Shown piece by piece: positions 34,472-42,891 of a DNA stretch of 64,000 nucleotides (its first letter is position 1; the number at the start of each line of letters is the position of its first letter). The stretch lies in contig CAZFSR010000009.1 in the NCBI GenBank assembly GCA_964521575.1, positions 1 to 64,000 of the forward strand, in the 5' to 3' direction. The position numbers and the translations under genes are program-made. This stretch comes from 79-D21 sp964521575 (GTDB taxonomy: Bacteria; Synergistota; Synergistia; Synergistales; 79-D21). The notes below the pieces were generated by a model. It saw only the letters and a list, made by a program, of their open reading frames with translations. It made no database searches and was not told where the DNA came from.

Positions 34472-35422
34472 ATGGGAACCTCCTTGAAGGTCAGCGTGAT
34501 CATTCCCATGTACAACGCTGCGGACACGATCTTTTTCCCCTTGAGAGCCCTTGCAGGCCAGACTCTGCCTCCCGGTTCCATGGAGGTTATCCTGGTGGAC
34601 GACGGCTCGACGGATGCCTCCGTAAAAATAGCGGAGAAGCAGCTGGAAGGGGTGTCCTTCAAATGGCGAATTTTGCGGGGTGCCCGAGGGGGGGTGGCCC
34701 ATGCCCGAAACAGGGGAATTGCCCTGGCACAAGGGGAGAACATCTTCTTTCTCGATGCCGACGACAGCCTTCCGCCGGATTTTCTGGGAACGGTCCTGGA
34801 AGGGATGGAAAACAAGGAGGCTGACCTGGCCTGGATATGGAAGGTCATGAACCCGGCGGAGTTTTCCGCTTTCAGGAAACACCCGATGGGGTTGCATCAA
34901 GCAGGGCTCAAATGCCTGGAAGCCTTTCTGCGTGAGCCGAAAAACGCCCAGGTCATGGTCCGCAGAAGTCTCCTCGATTCGACGGGGATTCGCTACACGG
35001 AGGGCCTGGCCTACGGAGAGGACTTCGACATTTTCGTCCGGCTTCTCCTGGATGCTCGCCTCGTTCACGTCGAGGACCGGACCTTCTACATCTACAGGGA
35101 GCATGCCCGCCAGGTAACTCGCAACATCAACCGGTTGGAGGCGAGGCAGTCAATCGACCGGACGTTCCGGCGCCTGTACTTCTACCTGCTGGAAAGGGAA
35201 GCTCCCGAAGCCGTATTGCTGGAGATGAGGCTCCATACGGCGAAGGCCAGGATCAATCTCCTGCGGGAGGCCCGCAGGAGAAACAGGATTGATCTGTTCG
35301 AACAGCTGGTCGGCAGTTGCGAGACAGAAGAGGCGATCCGGCTTGCGGGCAAGGGGCTGTTGCCGGTTAAATGGCAAATTCGGGCCGTGATGATCGACCT
35401 GGCAAGGCTGATGAAGATCTGA
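34472..35422 (+). CDS. Glycosyltransferase family 2 protein
   Basis: Inverting GT-A transferase, 316 residues. The donor-binding start is VSVIIPMYNAADTIFFPLRA, followed by ILVDDGSTD and the DxD-type NIFFLDADDSLPPDF (about residue 90). A C-terminal helical tail of about 90 residues (positively charged) may attach to the membrane. It begins directly after the GT8 stop, so the three transferases form one operon, which ends against a convergent gene 18 nt further on. Confidence 0.88.
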   Translation: MGTSLKVSVIIPMYNAADTIFFPLRALAGQTLPPGSMEVILVDDGSTDASVKIAEKQLEGVSFKWRILRGARGGVAHARNRGIALAQGENIFFLDADDSLPPDFLGTVLEGMENKEADLAWIWKVMNPAEFSAFRKHPMGLHQAGLKCLEAFLREPKNAQVMVRRSLLDSTGIRYTEGLAYGEDFDIFVRLLLDARLVHVEDRTFYIYREHARQVTRNINRLEARQSIDRTFRRLYFYLLEREAPEAVLLEMRLHTAKARINLLREARRRNRIDLFEQLVGSCETEEAIRLAGKGLLPVKWQIRAVMIDLARLMKI

Positions 35423-35440
35423 GAATATTGTTGCCTTTCA

Positions 35441-37090
35441 TTAGAAGACCGCGAGTCGGGGCGCTCCGTATGGGGGAGGGTCCGTCTTCAGGCAGGAATC
35501 CTCCCAGATGGAAAGCACGGCGAGGTTCATGATGGCTCCGCTGGTTTCCCACACCGGTTTTTTCAGGAGCGGCAGGACTTCCGGGGAAAGTGCCGAGGGT
35601 GCCGGCCGCTTTTCGAAGAAGCCCGCAAGAGGGCCGGTGGTAAGATAGCGGGTCCGCGGCACCCCGTTGCCTCCCTTGGGAAGGTCCGCCGGGAAGCCGG
35701 GCACCCTGGCCTTCAGGATGTTCCTCAGCACGGCCTTGAGAGGGGTTCCTGCAGGAGAGCGGCTGCTGATCGGAAGTGCCCAGGCCGCCCGGAGGATGTC
35801 CCGCTGGGCTAAGGGGCAGAGCAGGGATTTCCCGTGGGCGATGGCCTGCTGCCGGTAATGGTGCCTCCAGTACGGCTGTCCCAGGACGAACGCGATATGT
35901 CCCCATTCCGCCGTGAGGTCGAAGGACGGAGGCAGCCGGTGCAGGTCTCCGGTTAACTCCAGGAGGTAGACGTGCCGATCGTGCAGGCGCCCGGACACCA
36001 AATCTGCTCCCAAAAGCGGCACGGCTGCCGGGGCGCCAGAGAACAGGCCCATCGTACCAAGCCTTCTGGCCAGTCCGCCTTCCGGGAAAAGCTGTTCTTT
36101 TAGTCCCTCCCACGCATCCGGTTCGTCCAGGCTCCCTTCCACATGCCGGTAACCGAACAGGGAGTCGGCCATGTCGCCTGTACAGTAGGCGGCGTGTTCG
36201 GTCCGGAACAGCGTTTCCTGGAACAGTCCCTGGTAGTTGGGGAAGGGAACGGGGACACCCGCGTTGCGGACGGTATCGGCGATTGCTTCGATGAACCGCT
36301 CGTCGGAGAAGGGGATTTCCCGCACTCTCCGAAGGCCGAGGATATCGGCACCCCGTCTTGCGATTTCGTGTTCAGGGGCCAGTTCTCCGGGCGGCGCGAG
36401 CGCGATGAGGGCTTCGGTGCACGGGTCGAGGAAGGAGCCCAGCAGGCTCGAATCGACCCCCCCTGAAAAGAGCAGGGCCAGGCCGGGCTTTCCGCGCAGG
36501 GGTTCCATGACCCGCTCAAGCGCCTCTTGCAAAGTGGGCCATGGCGTTTCCGCGAGCAGGTCGGCCAGGGTTTCCGCGACGAGGCGGACCGGGGTTGCGC
36601 TTCCCGCTTTCCATTCCCGGATGGCCCCGTTGGGAACGCGGGAGATTGCGGGGATGTATGTGCGGTCGTCGATCGGGCAGAGGGTCAGGAGGTAGTCGGC
36701 GATGCCGGGAAGGCCGAGACGCCTTTCCTCCGGGGGAAGGAGGGCGACGGCATCCCTGTAGAAATCGGTGAGGGTGAGCCGGCCGCAGGCGTCCCGGAGA
36801 CAGAAAAGCTCGAAGCCGGAAGAAAGGCTGCTGAACGCGACAATGTGGTCGGCCGATAACCGCGGGACAAAGACTCCCGTGACCTCCGGGTAAAGGGCGC
36901 AGAGTTTTCGGACGAGAGCAGGGGTGTCGCCGCCGGGTTCCAGCAAGGAAGCCGCTCGGGAAGGGGATTGCCCCCACGGAAGCCAGAGAATCCAGGTTCC
37001 ATGGGGTGTCTCGAGTCGGTGGGCGTCCGGGCTGAAAGCCCGTATGCATGGGCGTGGCTGCTGCCGTTTCGGCTCTTCCTTGTCGGGCAT
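35441..37090 (-). CDS. Asparagine-synthetase-like protein with degenerate glutaminase half
   Basis: 549 residues, ATG 37090 with GGGAGGAG upstream. The C-terminal half has the PP-loop ATP-pyrophosphatase motif LLFSGGVDSSLLGSFL (about residue 208), the acidic APEHEIARRGADILG and the CTGDMADSLFGYRH segment that resembles GADELFGGY of AsnB. The N-terminal 180 residues keep the outline of the glutaminase domain (FVPRLSADHIVAFSSLSSG, YIPAISRVPNGAIREWKAG), but the chain begins MPDKEE instead of Met-Cys, so the nucleophile is missing. It may use ammonia, or act as an amide or amidine ligase on a sugar acid or peptide of the glycan locus. It is convergent with the preceding glycosyltransferase operon. 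Confidence 0.75.
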   Translation of the reverse strand: MPDKEEPKRQQPRPCIRAFSPDAHRLETPHGTWILWLPWGQSPSRAASLLEPGGDTPALVRKLCALYPEVTGVFVPRLSADHIVAFSSLSSGFELFCLRDACGRLTLTDFYRDAVALLPPEERRLGLPGIADYLLTLCPIDDRTYIPAISRVPNGAIREWKAGSATPVRLVAETLADLLAETPWPTLQEALERVMEPLRGKPGLALLFSGGVDSSLLGSFLDPCTEALIALAPPGELAPEHEIARRGADILGLRRVREIPFSDERFIEAIADTVRNAGVPVPFPNYQGLFQETLFRTEHAAYCTGDMADSLFGYRHVEGSLDEPDAWEGLKEQLFPEGGLARRLGTMGLFSGAPAAVPLLGADLVSGRLHDRHVYLLELTGDLHRLPPSFDLTAEWGHIAFVLGQPYWRHHYRQQAIAHGKSLLCPLAQRDILRAAWALPISSRSPAGTPLKAVLRNILKARVPGFPADLPKGGNGVPRTRYLTTGPLAGFFEKRPAPSALSPEVLPLLKKPVWETSGAIMNLAVLSIWEDSCLKTDPPPYGAPRLAVF

Positions 37091-37133
37091 CCGATCTCCT
37101 CCCTCGATCCGCCTATTTTATCCCTTGAAGAAC

Positions 37134-37158
37134 GGGGGCCGGCAAAACGCCGGCCCCC
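37134..37158 (-). terminator. Hairpin terminator after the por operon
   Basis: Perfect stem GGGGGCCGGC (37134-37143) / GCCGGCCCCC (37149-37158) with an AAAAC loop, 33 nt after the porB stop. The following tract on the minus strand (GTTCTTC) is only weakly T-rich. Confidence 0.6.
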
Positions 37159-37190
37159 CACTCTTTCACCCGATTGGCGTCTCCTGGCGC

Positions 37191-38129
37191 TCAGGCTTCC
37201 CAGGTTTCGCCGCAGCGGTCGAGGATGGCCTGCCAGTCGGCGTCCACGTCGGCCTGGATTTGCTCCAGCAGGGCCTTGGAGGCCTCACCCTTGAAGAGGT
37301 GGCGGAAACGGGCCTGGGGCTTGAGGAACTCCTCGATGGGAACGCGTTTCTTCGGCTTGTAGGTGAGTTTCCATACCCCGTCGATGACCTCGTAGACGGG
37401 CCAGAAGCGGGTGTCCGCCGCGAGCTTGCAGATGTCCTGCTGCAGGGACGGGTCGATGCCCCAGAAGAGGACGCACGGCACGAGGATGTTGACGAACGCC
37501 GGTCCCGGCGTCTCGACGGCACGCTTCACCTTCTCGGCCACGTCGGTGGCGTTGAACAGGGTCGTCTGGGCTACGTAAGGCACGTGGTGGGCTTCCGCGA
37601 TGGCGGTGAGGTCCTTGGGTTTCTGCAGCTTGCCGGGGATGACGCTCCCGGCCGGGGAGGTGGTGGCGTTGGCCCCCTTCGGGGTCGCGCTGCTTCGCTG
37701 AGCCCCGGTGTTCATGTAGCCACCGTTGTTGTAGCAGATGTAGGTGAAGTCGTGTCCCCGCTCCAGGGCGCCGGAGAGGGCCTGAAGGCCGATATCGTAG
37801 GTGCCGCCGTCGCCGCCGAAGGCGACGAACTTGATGTCCTTGTCGATCTTGCCGCGTTTCTTCAGCGCCACGTAGGCGGCTTCTACGCCTGACACGCCGG
37901 CCCCCGCGTTCTCGAAAGCCGTGTGGATCCATGGCACCCTCCAGGAGCTGAACGGGTAAACGGTGGTGGAAACCTCCAGGCAGCCCGTGGCGTTGACGAC
38001 GACCACGGGCGATTCGACGCCCATAAGCCCCTGGTGCACCGCCGTGGGGGCGCCGCAGCCCGGGCACATGCGGTGCCCGTTGGTCAGGGGGCTTTCCTTC
38101 TGCGTGTAGTCCTTGATCCGGATGGCCAT
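37191..38129 (-). CDS. porB: Pyruvate:ferredoxin oxidoreductase, beta subunit
   Basis: Thiamine-diphosphate-binding subunit of 2-oxoacid:ferredoxin oxidoreductase, which oxidatively decarboxylates pyruvate to acetyl-CoA and reduced ferredoxin. It has 312 residues from ATG 38129. Cluster ligands are in HRMCPGCGAP (residues about 22-31). The ThDP/Mg motif is FGGDGGTYDIGLQALSGALE...YNNGGYMNTG, and QRSSATPKGA is the PorB-typical segment. It is the last gene of the four-gene operon porG-porD-porA-porB. Confidence 0.92.
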   Translation of the reverse strand: MAIRIKDYTQKESPLTNGHRMCPGCGAPTAVHQGLMGVESPVVVVNATGCLEVSTTVYPFSSWRVPWIHTAFENAGAGVSGVEAAYVALKKRGKIDKDIKFVAFGGDGGTYDIGLQALSGALERGHDFTYICYNNGGYMNTGAQRSSATPKGANATTSPAGSVIPGKLQKPKDLTAIAEAHHVPYVAQTTLFNATDVAEKVKRAVETPGPAFVNILVPCVLFWGIDPSLQQDICKLAADTRFWPVYEVIDGVWKLTYKPKKRVPIEEFLKPQARFRHLFKGEASKALLEQIQADVDADWQAILDRCGETWEA

Positions 38130-38140
38130 CTCTTTCCCCC

Positions 38141-39307
38141 CTATTCCAGCAGTCCCAGGTAGCGCTCTTCGCGGGAGACCTTCCCCGCGGCGAGGTCCGT
38201 GAAAAGGTCCCGGGCATACTGCGGGAAGAAATCCCGCCCGCCCAGGCCGTAAACGCACGACTGCACGGGGACGTTCTCCCCGGAGTCGTACAGGGCGCTC
38301 TTTACCTCGGCGGCCAGCGGGGCCGTTCCGCCGATGCTCAGGGCCCGGTCCAGGACCGCGACGGCCTTTGCGCCGCCCAGGGCCGCAGCGGCTTCTTCGG
38401 CCGGGAAGGGCCGGAACATCCGCACCCTCAGGCAGCCGGCCTTGATGCCCTGGTCGCGCAGCTCGTCCACGACGTCCTTGACCACGCCGGAGGCCGACGA
38501 CATGACCACGACGATGTAGTCGGCGTCCTCGGTGCGGTACCGGTCGAGCTTGGGATAGAAACGTCCCGAGACGGCTTCGTAGTCCTTCGCGACCCCGTCG
38601 TAGACCCGAAGGACGTTCTTCATGGCCTCGACCTGCTGCCGCTTGATCTCGAAGTAGTATTCGGACATGACGAAAGACCCGTAGGTGACCGGGTTCGTCA
38701 CGTCCAGGAGCGGAAAGTGCGCATCTCGCTCGCCGACGAAGGCTTTCACCGCCGCGTCGTCAAGCAGGTTCACCGGTTCGAAGCCGTGGCTCGTGATGAA
38801 ACCGTCCTGGCAGACGAAGACGGGGGATAGCACGTCCTTGTGCTCGGCCAGGCGGACGGCCAGGATCGCCGTGTCGTAGGCTTCCTGGGCGTCCTCGCAG
38901 TAGAGATGGACCCATCCCGCGTCGCGCTCGGCCATGCTGTCGCTGTGGTCGCAGTGGATGTTGATGGGAGCGCCGATGCACCGGTTCACCAGCCCGAAGA
39001 CGATGGGCGTGCGGAAGCAGCCGGCGATGGGGAAGATCTCGTGCATGAGGGCCACGCCGTTGGCGCTCGAGGCCGTCATGACGCGCGCTCCGGCGGCCGA
39101 GGCGGTGACGCAGGCGGTGATGGCGGAGTGCTCGCTTTCAACGGTGACGAAGTTGGTGTCCACCTTGCCGTTGGCCACGAAGTCCGCGAACTTCATCGGG
39201 ATGTCGGTGGACGGGGTGATGGGGTAGGCGGCGACGACGTCCGGGTTGATCTGGCGCATCGCTTCCGCGAAGGCCCAGTTGCCCGAAGTGATTTCCCTGC
39301 GAGGCAT
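38141..39307 (-). CDS. porA: Pyruvate:ferredoxin oxidoreductase, alpha subunit
   Basis: Substrate-binding subunit, 388 residues. AAYPITPSTDIP (about residue 24) is the diagnostic pyrimidine-binding motif. TASSANGVALMHE and GAPINIHCDHSDSM match PorA rather than the branched-chain or 2-oxoglutarate homologues, though the exact oxo-acid range cannot be fixed from sequence. It starts 3 nt after the porD stop, which implies tight coupling. Confidence 0.92.
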   Translation of the reverse strand: MPRREITSGNWAFAEAMRQINPDVVAAYPITPSTDIPMKFADFVANGKVDTNFVTVESEHSAITACVTASAAGARVMTASSANGVALMHEIFPIAGCFRTPIVFGLVNRCIGAPINIHCDHSDSMAERDAGWVHLYCEDAQEAYDTAILAVRLAEHKDVLSPVFVCQDGFITSHGFEPVNLLDDAAVKAFVGERDAHFPLLDVTNPVTYGSFVMSEYYFEIKRQQVEAMKNVLRVYDGVAKDYEAVSGRFYPKLDRYRTEDADYIVVVMSSASGVVKDVVDELRDQGIKAGCLRVRMFRPFPAEEAAAALGGAKAVAVLDRALSIGGTAPLAAEVKSALYDSGENVPVQSCVYGLGGRDFFPQYARDLFTDLAAGKVSREERYLGLLE

Positions 39308-39310
39308 GGC

Positions 39311-39655
39311 TTACTCCCCCTTCGTTCCGGCGCCGGGTCCCGTGAACTCGGACTCGGGCCGCATCTCGATGGCCTGCTTCGGGCAAATGTGGGCACAGAT
39401 GCCGCAGCCCTTGCAGTAAAAGGTGTCGATGCCGGCGACCTTCCCGTTCTCGTCCGTCAGGACGGAGCGGTCGGGACACTGGTTCCAGCAGAGGAGGCAC
39501 GAGATGCACTTTTCCCCGTCCCAGACCGGCCGCATGCTCCTCCACTGTCCGGTCTCGACGGCCTCTGCGGAGGCCCCGAAAGCGATGCCGCCCATGGGGA
39601 CGTCCTGCCACTTTTTCGGCTTGCCCATCTCGGCGCTGTTCCCGCGCTCCTTCAT
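39311..39655 (-). CDS. porD: Pyruvate:ferredoxin oxidoreductase, delta (ferredoxin-like) subunit
   Basis: Electron-transfer subunit of 114 residues. Two [4Fe-4S] motifs are complete: C50-x2-C53-x2-C56-x3-C60 and C81-x2-C84-x2-C87-x3-C91. The start is ATG 39655, whose ATGA overlaps the porG stop. The 40-residue N-terminal extension before the first cluster is common in PorD. Confidence 0.92.
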   Translation of the reverse strand: MKERGNSAEMGKPKKWQDVPMGGIAFGASAEAVETGQWRSMRPVWDGEKCISCLLCWNQCPDRSVLTDENGKVAGIDTFYCKGCGICAHICPKQAIEMRPESEFTGPGAGTKGE

Positions 39656-40224
39656 CCGACCTGCACCTCCTCGTAGCCCCGCCGGATCGCCCGCACGTTT
39701 GCCGCGAGGATCTTTTCGGGGAGCTTGGCCATCTTGTGGGAGAAATGCTCGACGAAGGCCTCGATGGGAACCTCGCCGAAAATGTGGGCGAAGGTGCCGA
39801 GCATGGGAGCGTTGGGGCGGTTCTGGCCGAACTCTTCCAGCGTGATCTTCGTCGCGTCGATGGTGATGACCTTCACGGCATCGGGCAGGCCCAGCCGTGC
39901 CTTGATCTCGGCAGGTGCGGCGGGCGTGTTGACGAGGTACACGGTCTTTTCCGTGCACCCATCCGTGGGGCGGACCGATTCGAGCAGGGTCGGGTCGATG
40001 ACGGCCACGACGTCGGGGTTCTGGACGCCGCAGCGCTTGCGGATGGGGGCGTCGGAGACTCGGTTGAACGCCTTCATCGGCGCTCCCTGCCGCTCGGCGC
40101 CGTACTCCGGGAACGACTGCACGTGCTTGCCGGCCTCGAACAGGACTTCCGCCAGGACGGCCGATCCCGTCTTGGCTCCCTGTCCTCCCCGGCCGTGCCA
40201 CCGGACCTCCAGGGTCTTGGGCAT
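39652..40224 (-). CDS. porG: Pyruvate:ferredoxin oxidoreductase, gamma subunit
   Basis: Gamma subunit, 190 residues, beginning with the standard VRWHGRGGQGAKTGSAVLAE motif. FPEYGAERQGAPMKAFNRVS and the later NAPMLGTFAH are conserved in the family. It is the first gene of the operon. A promoter lies about 65 nt upstream, and the operon is divergent from the sugar-phosphate transferase gene. Confidence 0.92.
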   Translation of the reverse strand: MPKTLEVRWHGRGGQGAKTGSAVLAEVLFEAGKHVQSFPEYGAERQGAPMKAFNRVSDAPIRKRCGVQNPDVVAVIDPTLLESVRPTDGCTEKTVYLVNTPAAPAEIKARLGLPDAVKVITIDATKITLEEFGQNRPNAPMLGTFAHIFGEVPIEAFVEHFSHKMAKLPEKILAANVRAIRRGYEEVQVG

Positions 40225-40288
40225 GGACGGATCACGCTCCTCTCGTGGAATAATGAATGCTGTATATCGCTAGAGGACATACGGGAAA

Positions 40289-40317
40289 AGAATAGCGTGA
40301 GTCGGGGGAATAATCAA
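40289..40317 (-). promoter_or_regulatory. Promoter of the por operon
   Basis: On the minus strand TTGATT (40312-40317), 17-nt spacer, TATTCT (40289-40294), 65 nt upstream of porG. Both boxes match four of six consensus bases. Confidence 0.5.
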
Positions 40318-40399
40318 ACGATTCGGGAGAGTTTGACCCCTGGAAATAGGGCGCGCAGCGGTCTCCTGTGTTATAAAGGACTTAAACGGGAGGGATGAT

Positions 40400-41722
40400 A
40401 TGCTTCGGGCCAATTCGCGCTATTCGAATTCCCTGGCCGTGCTTTTCGGGGCGGAAAGCCTGGTGTTCTGGGTGGCAGTCATCGCTGGCGGGCTTCTCGT
40501 CTTCGAAGGAAAAGCCTACTGGGGCCAGTATGCCGTGCTCCATGTCTGCCTGGTCCTGGGGCTGTATGCCTTCAGGGGCTATGATCCCGCGCGGCTCAAG
40601 AACCGTTACGAAGCGCTCATCTCGTCGTTCCAGGGAACCCTGTTCGGGGGGATCCTGGCGGTTTCCCTCCTCATGACGCAATTCCCCCGCATTCCCCGCC
40701 CCTACTTCATCCCGGCTTTCCTGGCGTATGCCGCAACTGCTCTGGCCGGACGGCTGGTGTGGCCGGTCGCCTTTTCCCGGACGGAAAGGACCCTGGCGGT
40801 GCGGGTCGTGGGCGAGGAGCGGTGGAGAGGGTTGCTCTCCGAAATTGCGACGGGCCTGGGGATCGTCTTCGAACCGTCCGCTTTCGTGAACCTGAACGAC
40901 CTGGAAACGCTGCCCATTCCGGCGAAAAACGGCGGGAACAAGGGGGGGCTGCTGATCGTGGCGGATCCGGAGGCCCTTGCGGCTCCCGGGTTTCACCGGG
41001 CCTTGAACCGGATGGGGGCGAAGGGTATGCGGATCGAGCTTCTGCCCAACCTGGCCGAGCGGGCCCTGGGGAGGATTCCCCTGGACGTGGCCCAGGCTTT
41101 TCGAAACCACTACGAGGTGGTCTTCAATGACCTCGTGCTCGATCCGGTGCAGAGGATCCTGGACGTGACGGTCTCCCTATGTGCACTGGTGCTTCTATCT
41201 CCGGTCATGGCGCTGGCCGCCCTAGCGATAAGGCTGGATTCTAAAGGGCCGGCCCTGTTCGTCCAGGACCGGGTGGGGCTGGACGGGGCGGTCTACCGGA
41301 TGCACAAGTTCCGCACGATGACGGTGCGGGAAGAGGGAAACGGAAAACCGGCCTTCGCGGACAAGGAAGAACACCGGATCACGAAGGTCGGCCGGATCTT
41401 GAGAAAGACCCGCCTGGACGAACTGCCCCAGCTCTGGGACGTGCTGAGGGGAAAGATGAGCCTGGTGGGGCCGCGACCGGAGCAGCCGCCGTTCGTGGAG
41501 CAGTTCCGGGAGGCGATCCCCTTTTACGACTACCGCCACGAGGCCAAGCCCGGCATCACCGGCTGGGCCCAGATCAACTATGATTATGTGTATGACCTGG
41601 AAGGCACGAAACGCAAGCTGGAATACGACCTTTACTACGTCAAGCGCCGGTCGCTCATGCTTGACCTTCAGATCCTGCTGAAGACTCTGGAGATCATGGT
41701 GGGAAGGCGGGGAGCCCGGTGA
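40400..41722 (+). CDS. Polyprenyl-phosphate sugar-1-phosphate transferase (WbaP/WcaJ type)
   Basis: Starts glycan assembly by moving a sugar-1-phosphate from a nucleotide sugar to undecaprenyl phosphate at the inner membrane. It has 440 residues. The N-terminal part has four hydrophobic segments (about 12-110), then a CoA-binding-like middle domain, one further membrane segment (about 250-275) and the catalytic domain with LFVQDRVGLDGAVYRMHKFRTM, RKTRLDELPQLWDVLRG and MSLVGPRPEQPPFVE. Length and layout match the long, exopolysaccharide-type members. GGGAGGG precedes the ATG. Confidence 0.9.
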   Translation: MLRANSRYSNSLAVLFGAESLVFWVAVIAGGLLVFEGKAYWGQYAVLHVCLVLGLYAFRGYDPARLKNRYEALISSFQGTLFGGILAVSLLMTQFPRIPRPYFIPAFLAYAATALAGRLVWPVAFSRTERTLAVRVVGEERWRGLLSEIATGLGIVFEPSAFVNLNDLETLPIPAKNGGNKGGLLIVADPEALAAPGFHRALNRMGAKGMRIELLPNLAERALGRIPLDVAQAFRNHYEVVFNDLVLDPVQRILDVTVSLCALVLLSPVMALAALAIRLDSKGPALFVQDRVGLDGAVYRMHKFRTMTVREEGNGKPAFADKEEHRITKVGRILRKTRLDELPQLWDVLRGKMSLVGPRPEQPPFVEQFREAIPFYDYRHEAKPGITGWAQINYDYVYDLEGTKRKLEYDLYYVKRRSLMLDLQILLKTLEIMVGRRGAR

Positions 41723-41767
41723 GGCGGCTGCATATCGGGATTGCAATCAAGTCTGGGGGGCGTTGAA

Positions 41768-42874
41768 ATGGTCAAAAGAGCCCTGATTTCGGGCATCACC
41801 GGTCAAGATGGAGCCTACCTCGCGGAATTCCTGCTCAGCAAAGGATACGAGGTTCATGGAATAAAGCGCCGGAGTAGCCTTTTCAACACGGGTCGGATCG
41901 ATCACCTCTATCAGGACCCACACGAAGAGAACCTGCGGTTTACCCTTCACTACGGTGATTTGACGGATGCGACCAACCTCATCCGGGTCGTGCAAGAAGT
42001 TCAGCCGGATGAGATTTATAATCTCGGTGCCCAGAGCCACGTACAGGTGTCCTTCGAGACTCCGGAGTACACGGCCAACAGCGATGCGCTCGGAACGCTA
42101 AGGCTACTGGAGGCGGTCCGGATTCTAAATCTTGAGAAAAAAACCCGCCTTTACCAGGCATCTACAAGCGAGCTCTTCGGGAAGGTCCAGGAAGTCCCGC
42201 AGAAGGAAACCACCCCCTTTTATCCACGAAGTCCATACGCGGCAGCCAAGCTTTACGCTTACTGGATCACCGTGAATTACCGAGAAGCCTACTATCTCCA
42301 CGCCTCGAACGGGATCCTTTTCAACCACGAATCCCCGCTGCGCGGAGAAACCTTTGTTTCAAGAAAGATCACCCGGGCGGTTGCAAGGATCGCCCTCGGG
42401 ATGCAAAAGAAACTCTACCTCGGTAATCTGGATGCCAAGCGGGACTGGGGGCATGCACGGGATTACGTTGAAGCCATGTGGTTGATGCTACAGAAAGAGT
42501 GTCCCGACGATTACGTGATCGCCACGGGGAAGACCCATTCGGTCAGGGATTTTGCCACACTAGCCTTTGCGGAGGCTGGAATCGATCTGACCTGGGAGGG
42601 TATGGGCCTGGAGGAAAAAGGACGAAATGTGAAGACAGGGGAAGTTTTGATTGAGGTTGATCCCCGCTATTTCCGCCCCACCGAGGTGGACCTGCTGCTG
42701 GGGGATCCCTCAAAGGCAGGGGAAAAGCTTGGTTGGAAGGCCAAAACCTCTTTCGAGGAGCTCGTAAAGGAAATGGTGGCAGCGGATATTGAGCGGTTCC
42801 TCAAGGAGAAATATTGTCGTGATGGAGGCTTTACCTCCTCCCCCCGAATCGAGGAGTTCGGTCAGATTCTATAG
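41768..42874 (+). CDS. gmd: GDP-mannose 4,6-dehydratase
   Basis: Converts GDP-D-mannose to GDP-4-keto-6-deoxymannose, the first step to GDP-L-fucose. It has 368 residues from ATG 41768; a GTG-like extension to 41741 has no ribosome site. Motifs are ALISGITGQDGAYLAEFLLS (NADP binding), the KRRSSLFNTGRIDHLY segment typical of Gmd, YQASTSELFGKVQEVPQ with the catalytic threonine/serine, and SPYAAAKLYAYWI with YxxxK. It lies directly before fcl, its pathway partner. Confidence 0.95.
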   Translation: MVKRALISGITGQDGAYLAEFLLSKGYEVHGIKRRSSLFNTGRIDHLYQDPHEENLRFTLHYGDLTDATNLIRVVQEVQPDEIYNLGAQSHVQVSFETPEYTANSDALGTLRLLEAVRILNLEKKTRLYQASTSELFGKVQEVPQKETTPFYPRSPYAAAKLYAYWITVNYREAYYLHASNGILFNHESPLRGETFVSRKITRAVARIALGMQKKLYLGNLDAKRDWGHARDYVEAMWLMLQKECPDDYVIATGKTHSVRDFATLAFAEAGIDLTWEGMGLEEKGRNVKTGEVLIEVDPRYFRPTEVDLLLGDPSKAGEKLGWKAKTSFEELVKEMVAADIERFLKEKYCRDGGFTSSPRIEEFGQIL

Positions 42875-42891
42875 CAAGGAAGAAGGTCTCG

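Noticed and set aside
40330..40380. TTGACC and TATAAA upstream of the sugar-phosphate transferase read as a promoter, and TTTGACCCCT as another repeat copy
   Set aside because: The two boxes are 33 nt apart, too far for one promoter, and the repeat similarity is only eight to nine bases.
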